Source: Lingula anatina (lineage: Eukaryota; Brachiopoda; Lingulata; Lingulida; Lingulidae). From it: 64,000 nucleotides of DNA. The DNA lies in NCBI RefSeq assembly GCF_001039355.2, contig NW_019775968.1, positions 991,449-1,055,448 of the forward strand. Direction: 5' to 3'. The position numbers and the translations under genes are program-made. Below are positions 13,501-25,500 of the stretch, piece after piece. The stretch's first letter is position 1. The number at the start of each line of letters is the position of its first letter. Below the pieces are notes generated by a model that worked only from the letters and a program-made list of their open reading frames with translations, was not told where the DNA came from and ran no database searches.

Positions 13501-16500
13501 TTTTGGCAATTTAAAAAATTCATATTTTAGAACAGGTCACCATCTAGTAACATTCTAAAAGACATTCTTGCAAATAGTCTCTATTATGACTTTGAACATA
13601 TGATGTAAAGAAGAATATTGAGTTTACAATAATAAAAATAAGCACAGAATACATATTTATATGAATCCAATGGAATAATCTTTGAACACTACCATTTAGA
13701 TTTTTAAATCTCAATTTATTTGACTTGCACCATGAAAAATACATAGTTTATCACTTAGAATTCCCATTCTTCTTCCTGTGGGGGGTCTTTTTCCAGATTT
13801 TTCTCCAGTTTCTCAATGCTTTCTTTTCTATCCACTTCTTCCCAGTCCAAGTCAGAGGATTCTATTTTCTTTTTAATCAGCTGAATCTTTTCCAATCTTT
13901 TTATTTTCTCTTCCTCTGTTTCACCAGGCAGACTATTCTTATTGTTATTCCTTTCCTGGATATCATTTGACATCTGTTCAGATTCATCTGTGGCATCCAA
14001 CTCTACAACTTTATCCTTGTCACTCTCTACCTGTTTGTCTACAGTTTTATCCAACTGAACTCCTTGATAAGCTCTCTGTGGGTTAGAAGACTTGCGTTTA
14101 TTCACAGAGGGCCTTGCAGTTTGACTATTTTCATTCGGTGAGGCTTCTCGACGGGGTCTGTTATTACCCTGCTCTAAGGCCACATCTCCCTGTTCAGAAA
14201 CACTCCCGACATCATCAGAATTTGCTTCAGAATTGGGAGTACGGCAATTGTCAGAGGCTCCTACAGGTTCAAATGCTGGGAAGAGCCACTGTGAGGTCTC
14301 TCTACTACTGTTGTTGTTGTACTGGATTTGGCTATTGCTGTTATTGCTCGCATCACTCAGATTGGAAGCCTCATCTGTCAACTCTGTCTTCACATGCTGA
14401 TAAGACAACTGTGGTGTGTTACGAGATGGAGGCCTCTGTTGCTTGGCACGCATGCGGTGGTTGTGAAACCAATTGATAATAGTCTTTGAGTGCACATTCA
14501 ATTCCTGTGCAAGGAATTCAATGGTGTTCTGGTTTGGGTAAGGATCCTGGGCATAGGCTACTTTCAGTGCTTCTTTCTGTTCATCAGAAAAGAAAACTCT
14601 TGGTTTCTTGCCACTGGTGTTGCAGCCAGTTGAGCCTGTTGAGCCCTCTGAATGGCGGTCAGCCTCATTGCTTCCCTTACGCTTTCTGCTTGCTGAAATA
14701 GAATTCAAACCCATTTTATATTTCAAATCTGATAAACAGTACAAGCAAAAATAATCCATGTGACAGATATATTTATATACCATGGTTTTGTTGCCTAATT
14801 TTTATATATAAGTCCTCATGGGAAAAATTCAAAATGATCTTCAACATGCAGTTTTTCTTTTGTTTCATATCCCCTATGTTGTTTGCTTGCTTAGATCCCT
14901 ACACCTTCCATCATTTCCATAAGACCATCCAATCTATCATTTCTAGAAACCTGTGCTTTCAAAATGCACCATTTCAGTCCCATCTCTCACCTCTGATTTC
15001 ATTCTGATAGATTCTAAGCCTCTCCACACCCTGTGGATCATTCAACCACATCTGCATCTTTATAAATGGCTCTCTCCCCTTTAAACTCAACATATGCCAG
15101 GGCTTCGGCTTGGACAACAGCTCACTCACCGACCCCTGAGACAGCCCCAAGATGGCCTCCCCAAACAATTTCTGACCCAAATTATGAAAGAGGAGAACCT
15201 CTTTGATTTTACTGGTGACAGCTAAGGTGTCCAGTTCTGTGGTCATAGCAGCAATCTCATACACTGAGGGCTGGTGCCCAGACTTGACCATGGGGCTTGA
15301 AGTGAGAGAGGCACGGTGTGCTTCAGGAACTTTGGAGGAAGGGATGATGGGGTTGCTAGGGGGGAGAGGTGTGTGAGCTGGTGGTGGTTGCTGACTGTTG
15401 GTGGTGTGGCTAAAGGCCTCTGTAAACAACCAAAATAAAACAACTCAAAAGATGGAAAAAAATACCCCCACGCTTGAAGAAGAAAACTAAAATACTTAAA
15501 CAATATATATCCCTTATCAGCAAAAGAAAGAAAGAAGACAGTTCTAATAAAAGATTTTTTTCAAAGTCAATGAAAACAAGACATCATCTTGTAATCTGAA
15601 TACATATCCCTTAAAGAATTAAATGAGGCAGTACTTAATCATCACAACTTAGAAAACCTTGTAAAACCATAAAGAACAACGACAATAAAATATGGAAAAA
15701 AAATTTAAAACAAGTAGTAGTAATAGTAAAGTAGTAGTAATAATATGATAGTAGAGTAGCAGAAGCTAAAGAAACAACAACACCAACAGCAGTAACCACC
15801 AGCACCGATCACAGACAGATGGACAGTGAGTATAGTCATGGGCCTGCCTAACCATGCACAGAGAGTGAGAGAGAGAGAGAGATGGCCATTCCATTTAGTA
15901 CAAGCTTTATAGTGACATTATCTAAAGCTGGACTTGTGCCAGAGTTAGTAGTAAGTGCTACATTCCTATCACTTTCCAGGTATTTTATTCCCTTGTTAAA
16001 CCCTTGCACACACTATGTTAGTACATAATTCCAATATCAACAAACATGGAAAACAACACAGCCAATGCATGTAGCATACATATAATACCAGCAGTATATA
16101 GGAAGTAACCAAAGATACCTCTTCCAAAATGCTAATATTAAGTTAGTAAAATACATGGTTAGTGCATAGCACAAATTCTGTTTAAAGATAACTTAGTGGT
16201 GTTAGAATAAAATGTGTTATCAACTAGTTATATCTGACATAATTACCTGGCGCATTTGGAGGATAAGGTCCATAAGAGCCATGAGTTCTCATCAGCTTCT
16301 CTGGAGCAATCTTGTATTGGTTAGCCACCAAGCGTGGAATGGATTCCTTGTCTTTCAGGAAGATCTGCATGCGAATGAATGGTTCCCGTCCTTTCTGTGT
16401 CAGCATGTGCCAAGGTTTTGGGCGTGCCAGGAGATCACTCACACTCCCTTGGGACAGCCCCAAGACATTCTCACCAAACAGTCTTTGGCTAATGGAAAAT

Positions 16501-19500
16501 TGACTAAGGGAGTCCTTTACCTTTTTGACTAGCTCGTCAGTATTGAGATTGGAGTATTTATCGAATTCTTCTTGTGTAATTGGTGGTAAAACAGGCCTCA
16601 GTGGCTTCTGAGGTAAATTGTGAGCTTGAGCATTCAGTGACAAAGAATTTGCAATACTTTGCATCCTCTGTAATGGCGACATAGCATCTGTATTATATGA
16701 TGCAGGATCATAGGAATTTGACCTTGGTCGCACAAGGAAAAATGCACTACCTGCATGGCGCATGTTTTCTTCAGAAGAAGAATTTGGACTATTGTCACTT
16801 TGGTCTTTCATTGACATATTCAGTGCCTGCTCCTGTCCATCATCTTCCATAGGCTCGGCCTTCACTTTGATTGACAGGTTATCAGGAGAATCCCCATTGC
16901 CCTCCCCCTGCCTCTTCTGTGCATTCTGGGCCAGCCTGGAGAGTTCCTGCTGATACATAGTGCACTCAGCTATATTACCTGCCCTTTGAGCTGCATAGGC
17001 CAGTTTTGCAAGTTCCTCCTGATAAATCCGGGTGACTATCTCTTGTGAGATTGACATATCTCTCTCCATCTGTTCCCTGCTTTTACTGCGAGGAGATTTA
17101 GGGCTCTCTCTGCCCTGCCCCTGGGCCATGCGTGCCAGCTCCTGCTGGTATATACTTTGCACCATGGCATTGGTAATCTGAGCCTGAAATGGGAACTACT
17201 CAAGGTTAGAGTGTGTTGAGCAAGCTACTTGAAACTTCTCAAAAATTTACATAGGACTTCAAATTTCATTGTTTCAAATTTAGAGGGGAAAAAAAAGCAA
17301 AAAAATTCAGATCTCTAGAAAGTTAGGATCACTTGCACCATATTATCAACTGACTTTCAACTGAGGGGACCTCCCATATCCCCATATGAAACTCTATCCA
17401 TCAGAGCATACATTGTCAAACCGACAGTTCATCACAATTTCAACTCTCGGGTTTATTCTTAACTCCGTCAATCAAATAACTTAGTAAGTACCTGCTCTGC
17501 TGCCTGTTTACTTTGCATAGCTTGTTGAGCTTCAGATAAAATCTTGGAGATTTTTTCCTCAGTTGCTGCATCATCCACTTTGGAGCTGGACATAAGTGGC
17601 TGGCCACCTATAAAAAGAATCACAGATAAGATTTGTTTGATATTTGTTTGATATTTGTTTGTTTGATAACAAATCTAGGCTAATGCTGAATCATTAAAAA
17701 GGTTACTTAACTTTTTTTTATCTTACTTTTTCTTACAACAAGAAGTGTTCAGAGTTCCCTGAGCTAGTTGACATAACAAAGATGAGTGACTTACTTTCTC
17801 ACATAAAACGACACTCACTGCATGCGATAAAATTCTACATGACAACTGTTCATTAAAATGCCATATCAAAGTACAAATGACATGAATTTCACTGCAAACA
17901 GAAATGAAAAAAAAAATTACAGCACTGATTTTAACAGTCTACTTACAACACACATCAACTACATAACTTAAATTTTAACAACCAAAAAATAAAGGAAAGA
18001 AAGAAAAGATACATTCCACTTACAATTCTTACCTTTCTTCGGTGATATGGCTTTGAGTGCATAGACGTTCCTCTCATCACTTGCCCATGCAGACATCTTG
18101 CGGTAGGACTCTCTTCCTTTCTCTGTTAGCTTATCCCAGTGCTTGGGCTTTGACAACAGCTCACTGACAGTTCCTTGTGACAGCCCTAACACATGCTTGG
18201 CAAATAGTCTCTGGCCTATATTATGACTGCTCAAAATCTCACGGATTCTCAAAGCAACTTCAGCAGTGTCCAGAGAACTGCTATTATTTATGTCAATTTG
18301 CTGCCTTGAGTTAAACTTGTAACCGACTATACCATTGAGTAGTAACTCTTGAGGAATAGGTCCATTTGGGCGAGCAGAGCCAGGAGATGTTGTGGGTCCG
18401 TTAGCAGCGTGCCCATTCTCTACATTAATATCACCATTCACGGGTGGTGAATTTCTTGCTGAAGATGACGCGGGGGATTCTGGATTAACTGATGCAGTCT
18501 CGCCTTGGGATTCAGAACCTCCTTTGCAATAAGAAGCAGCAATTTCTTGCCCAATGATTGATGCAAAAGCTTCAGTTGTGGATAGGGGTGGGGTTGAGGT
18601 TCCTGCAAGAAAGGTGTATAAAATGCACTATGGTTCAAACTTTCTGTTAAAAAATCTAAACTTTAGCTGCTTCTTTCTAATAGAATATGATATGAATTTT
18701 CAAAGAGTATACTTTGTTTAGTTTGCTGGAGAGTAAATTTGACATCTTTCCCTATGACAAGCATGTTCCAACCAGCTTCAATTTTGGTATGAAAGAAGCA
18801 ACCTATGAAAATGCACAAAGCTTTCACAACATCCAGGATACAAAATTTGGGAAGGCATTTTTACACCTTTCTTGAGAAACATAAATTGGGGGTACAAAAT
18901 CAACAAGAATCAATACAATCAAGATTTGATAAACAAAACAAGCATAACACACTACATGTGAATTGAATGAGATGCAAAACAAAACAAGCACAGTTGAAAG
19001 ATTTTGTTTAAAATAGAAAAGCACTAAGTAGTCCACAAAGATCAATTTCTAAACAAGAATTAGAGGATTCTTAATAAATGGTAAGTTTCTTTGGGCTTGA
19101 ATTAAAAAAAGGTTCATGTTTCCACACATTTGTGGTTTGTTTTCTGCAGGAAGTAAAACCACATTCTGAGTTTCTTTATCAACTGATAAAGGTTGTCATG
19201 AAGAGAAAAAGATGTCAAACCCTAAACTTTGTAACTAGTTGGTGAAGCACTCAAAAAGTAAAAGTGAAGTTACGTATTAAGTGGTACTACACTGAATGCT
19301 GTCAATAATCATCAATGAGCTGCCAGAGATTAATTTTTTAAAGAAAATCCATCATGTCTTTAATCAAATGGAGACAGAAATGATATTTACATAAATAACA
19401 TAAAAGGTCAAAAAGAAATTATTCAAATAGGAATTATATGAAAAAATATGATTCATAAATGAAAACAAAATGGGGATGACAGCATTAAGTGTTAAATTAA

Positions 19501-22500
19501 AGGCAATGGAAAACACAATGATTCTGTAAAATACTCTTACCTGTTAAATCATTGGCTGCCATCTTCATCTGAGTGTTTTCTGTTTGTAAAGCTCTGTTTT
19601 TTTCCAGAAGTAACATCTCTAACGACTTAGGTTTTGCCTGCTCACCACTGCTGGCAGCACTTTCCTCACCCATGTTGGAAAATTCAATTGATTTCAGTAT
19701 TCTGGAAAAAATTAGATTTTAAACAAAACTAAGACCCCATTCCCAGAGATTAGATCGATCCAACTAGATCGACCTAACTCCCTGGAGTTTACTCTAAATA
19801 GCTGTCAGCCGAGCAGGCACGAAAGTTAATTACCCCCTTACAGCTTGTAGTAGGCGGAACAGACATTTAAGCCGGAATATCTGACAGTAATCTAGTGAGA
19901 CTCCCCATGGGGATAGATCGATCTAAAATCTATGGGAATGTGCCTTAAAACTATGAATTTACTATCATTCCATGTTACACATACTTTTTCACCAGGCAAA
20001 CATCCCCTATTATTGAATGAAGGCAGAGCTCCAATTTTTTCTCACTAGTTTTTACCCCAATAGGACATATGATTTATAAATACAATAAAGAAAGAAATGT
20101 TACAAGTTCATAAATCATACGTCTGTAATTAATTTAATCATTTTTGCTATGTTTGTTTTCATTCTTATGAGTGAATCACTACTTCCTATAAAGAGTCAAA
20201 TACTTCAATTCATCATAAAGGTATTTGCTTTAAATTTCATTTTACCCCAATTCTCTCTTGATCTCCTCATAATCCTCTTGAGATTTCATTTTCTCCTCCA
20301 AGGTTTTGAAGGCTCTGTTCTTTGCTGACAATTCTTCTTCAAGCTTAGCAATCTGAAAATATGTTAATTACTTAATACTTGATCGTTTTCAACAGGTGAG
20401 AGAACACTTAATGATGCTTACTAAGTTGTGGCAAAAAAAAATTAATTAACATTCCAACTTCAATTTATCAAGATAGAAAAATTATCATTTTATATACCTG
20501 AGTACTGGTTGAATCTCTCAGTTTGGTCAAATTATTCTGCAGTCTCTGCACATCTTCCACCAACTGGGAAATCTGGAACCATAACACAACCAGGCTGATA
20601 TTCAGTTTTTTGGACTAGGGTGGATCAAGAAAAGTATACTCCTCCCAACACCCTTCCTCCCACTTTTTCACATCTTGAAATACCCTTCAACTTGTAAATG
20701 AGTGACTATTTTAATCAAATTTATGATGCCTTTTATATAAAATAATTGACACACAGTTATAAAGGTGATATTCTTTGCATATGTAAAAACAGAAAAAACC
20801 TTCTTACCTCCTTTTCCTTGGCTGCCAATTCAACTTCCAAGCTGGATCTCTTCAATATGTCAATGGCTTGCTCCATGTCAGGTGCCTGCTGCATCTGCTC
20901 TGCATGCTGGAGATTTTGGGTGGCAGAGTCCAACTGCTTTTTAAGCTTCTCTGTCATACGCTCAGCAGCTGCTGCTCTCTGGTGGCAGAATAGAAAACTG
21001 AATGGTAACTTATGGCAGATAAATAGGAAAAAATTTTTTAAATTGTGAAAACACTCAAAACATCATCTTCATAAATAAAATTTATCTCAAAGGCAATGGA
21101 TTTATTTGTTACTAAACTTGGGTCATTTGAATTTCAAGCAACCTTTGAAAAGTACATAATATTCAGATCTCACAAACCTCATTAGCTCTTTCTAGATCTG
21201 CCATGACCATTTCCGTTTCATCAGATCTGTAATAAAAAAATGCTAAGTGTCAATTCTAAAGTAAAAAACGTGTCTTGAATCTGATCATTCACAAAATCCT
21301 TATCAAAAGGGAAAGACATCTCTTGACATACTAGTGCAAAATTTGTCTTCACAGGCTGAAGAACTTTGTCACCAGGAGTATAAACAAGTCCTTGTTGTGA
21401 GTTAGAATTCCAAGTCATTGACAAAAAAGATCAATACTGAAATCTGATCGATCACTCGTTCATTAAGAAGCGACAGTTACTAAGAGAAGAAGCCTGTAGA
21501 GATTCTAAAGAAGCATTTCATGATGCACAAAATCTAACAATCCTTCTAGTATCTCACCATTGGTTTTGACAGGGAACTATCCATTAGAACATGATCGATA
21601 TTTCATAACTCAAGGTGGAGTCAAGCTGCTGTTGAGTCAATATAAAGCATATATATTGATCACTACAATTGTTGGGGATTCATCCAAAGCTGACAAGGAG
21701 ATCAATAGAATGATGGCCGATGCATTAGTCTGATCACCATGAAACTGAATCCAAATTCACAACATGAAAGATAATCACTACCCAAATGACAAATGGTCAT
21801 ATATATCATACTGAGCTGTTATTTCTTTTTATTTTCCCCATCATTCCTTAGCTTTTTCTTTGTCATTCAATGCATCACTAGATGCATGAATAGCTTTCAG
21901 GAACATCCCTTAAAAATGATCATTAATTCATCATATCCATACACAGAGATCAATAATGCTAACAGAGGTTCCGTAAAAACCACAGATTCATAAACAAGAG
22001 ATGCAGACACCTTAGGAGAACACAATGGTATCAAATATGTCCACCCCTCCAGGCTATCTGGATTAAATGAACCTATAAATCACACCTGGTTTCACAAAGC
22101 TGCTGTTTTCTTCAACTGAATGAAAATGGCTATTGAACTGAACCCATAACCAATGTTGCCAACTTATTAGTCAACATCACATAGACAGTGATGTTCAACA
22201 ACCTTTTCAATAAAAAAGCTTCTTTTAAACTTTTAGAATTTAAAGATGTTAAAGCAATAATGCAATAGTTCATAGATCACCAGTTGCAGTTTTTAAGCAA
22301 AAACCTAGCAAGCAAAGTAGATGACAAGTGAAGTGTGAATGACAAGCACTACACTAATGATCAGGACCAACTGAGAACATGTCTCCATGTTACTAGCAGA
22401 CACATATATGCAATGATGAATTATTCAGCACTTGTTTCACTCCACCTCAGCTTGTGCACTAAAAACAAATCACAACCAGATTGATCATTAAAAGGGTCCA

Positions 22501-25500
22501 TTTCTAACAGTTCAGCTTCAAAGCAAAAGTTCTAAGAGACAAAAGAATCAAAGTTGATGGAGAAAACAGCCGGTTTCTAGTCAAGCGAGTATTTTTCCAA
22601 ATCAATATTCTTTACATGGAATGATGTTCAGGTGTTTGCTTTCTTAGTGCCCAAAAGTCATCAAAATCATTAATTGTCCGAACTTAATAAACTTCTACTC
22701 CAAAGCAGAATGGATTTAATAATTCATTCAATCTAAACTGAGGGCGTTCAATACAGAGCACAAAGAGGGACTCTAGCTTAAGCCCTGGCTTATTTGTTCT
22801 TTTCTCCCCATATTGGAAATCAATAGACTCCGTTCAGGCTACCGGTCTTTGATTGATTTTCTTTATTCTTTTTCTGCAGCAGCTGAGATTGCTTGTCCCA
22901 AGATTATTGATTACATCGATACTGAACCTTTGCTGGGTAAACACAACCAATAATGCTAGATACCCGGGCCCATAGACAACAAACAAGACAGGTGGGCAAA
23001 ACAAACAATGCCCATGTTTTGTTACTGCATTATTGATTGACTATTTGACAATTAGTGCCTTTTCTGAAATGCTAAATCACAATCATCTGTTTGCTTTGTT
23101 CATGTTCAAACGATGTATGCATTAGTGCAATCGGTGATTGGAACATAAGCAGCTTGTGTTCTGTACTCTGCATGTTGAATATAGAGAAATGATACAGTTT
23201 TCTTCTTTGACCTAAGATTGTAGATTTCTCCCTGGCATGAAGTATCACTACAAGAGGTGTTATTTCTCAAGAGTGATCAAAATACTTATGTGTTGGGCTA
23301 ACATTTCTCTATTAAAATCATTTTTCAAGTGATGCTTTCTGAGAAGTTAAGAGTGATCAAAACCAGATAAGATACTGATCAAGTTAAGTTGAACTTATGA
23401 GATTACTGAATTAGTAGCAGGCTGGGAAATCCCAGAGAAAAAATGACCCTATTGGTACAGCTACTAGTCTTTTAGAAATCAAATCCAATTAAAAGTCAAA
23501 CAAAGAACAATAGGGCAATGCTTTCATGGATTACTAATTTTTTTTTCAAAACCAGAAAATAATGGCATACCACCAAGCCACACAAGTTGCACAATCAAAA
23601 GATACATCCAGTGCATAATATGATACCAAAGTGAGCTGCAGAGACATTTCGAACTCTACATTTAGGATGTAAAACAGGAATAAAAAAAATCAATAGTTAA
23701 CAAGTTTAATATGAATTAAAAAATATTTGTATAAAAAAAAACTAAAGAAAATGTAAAAATCTATATAGGTATGCATATCCCTTCATACTTACTTGGCTGT
23801 AGTAGTTTCGTCGTACTTGGACTTGAGATCAAACAATTCTGACTGGCTGTTGTCCAGAGCTAAAAAATATTATTCATCAAAATATCATCAGATTTAAGTG
23901 CATATTTTCAACTGTTCATGCGATACCATACATTAATCACAAAATTTAAATTTCACTTAATGCGTTTACTCCACAACCTCTTCAAACTAGAAAAAAAAAT
24001 CTATTATAAAAACTTATCAAGAACATAACTTCAAACTCTTTTCTCCAATCCAAAATAATCTTATGTCATATGAAACAACTCGGCAAAGTTGCCATATATG
24101 CCAGCACACTTATCTCATAATCTTACCACTTTGTAAGGTGGATACTTTATGTTCAGCTTCTCCAAGTTTTCTGGCTACATCCATCTGGGTTTCTTGGAGC
24201 TGGCGCTCCTTCTCTGCAAACAAACGCTGAAGTTCACGTTCTTTCTCCTTTGCTCTAGCCTGTGCTGTACTTTCAACTTTCTCTTCGTGTTCTTTTAACT
24301 TTTCTTTCAGCTGCTTGATGGTAACCTCTGAAAATTTTCAATTTAAAAAATATTAGGATGCATGTCGGTGACATGTACATCAGCAAAGTTTTTTACACAG
24401 GTCATTCACACCAAACAAAACCATGGTTATTATTTTGAGTCACACTTTGCAAAAATAATAAATTAAAATAGAAAATAAATTACAATAAAACAATTTTGCT
24501 AAAATGAACAAGTTTAAGTCTTTGGTGAAAAATTTAAATACAAACATGAAAGGGAGTTGAGTTTCATGCAGTAAAAATTTCACACTAACCCTGATTTTTT
24601 ACTTCTGCAAACTCATGGTTGTACTCATCCAAAGTTTCCCTGAGCTGCTTGTTTTCTATCTCTAAATCCTGGGCCTTATGTGCCCTCTTCTGCAGTAACA
24701 GGGCATGCTCAAGTACTTGCACTGGATCTAATTTAAGACAAAACATTACAAAATCATTACATTTGCCACAAATATTAAAATGGCAAACACCAAAAGAAAT
24801 TTGATTAGATGAACAATTCAAGGAGATAAAGACAGCATGAATTTAAATCACATGAGACAGTAATATCTAAGTTACTTCCCATTTCACATCTTTAGAGTAG
24901 GTTATTTTAAAAAGAGACAAAAAAAATTCTAAGTGACCAAATGACAGTAATCAACATCATACAACTGCTTGTCATGCTAACCTGCACAAACGAAAAATTA
25001 TCATAATTCAACATCTCTGGATGAAAAAAAAGTGCAGCAATCATCTTTCACCCTACTTTCAAAATTGTGAAAACCAGTACTTGAACACCTTTCACTGTTG
25101 TATTCCAAGCAAACAATAAGTAACTGTGAGTAAGCTAATATTTGACAACAGTTCTGCCCAATTTAGTGTATCTTTAAAACAAAGATATTTGGCTGATGAA
25201 AATCATAATTCACTATAGTAAAACATAAAAGGGTTTGTTTTTGACATCTTTCATCTAAAGAGTTATGGAGTTTTGTTTAAAAATGAACAAGGCATCTTTC
25301 TCCTCCATAACGTGAGAATTTGGGTGTTTTAAGGTTACAGTGAATAAAAAATTGTATCCCAGCTATGTTTCCCTCGAGGGGAAACCTCAAAATCGAACCC
25401 AAACCAGTCGTTAAATATTCTCATAAATCATATTTTTGTCACTATGACTGCTAGGCAAACAAAGGGATTTCAACAGGTCACAGGTATATGGTTAGTGAAG

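Noticed and set aside
14114-14701. + strand ORFs opposite the homeodomain exon
   Set aside because: Antisense shadows of a conserved coding exon; Cys/His-rich only through reverse-complemented codons.
18438-18638. - strand ORF overlapping the CUT1 exon leader (rich in Gln, His and Leu)
   Set aside because: Wrong frame; the frame continuous with CUT1 ([14 protein letters not shown] onward) fits the phase of the preceding exon.
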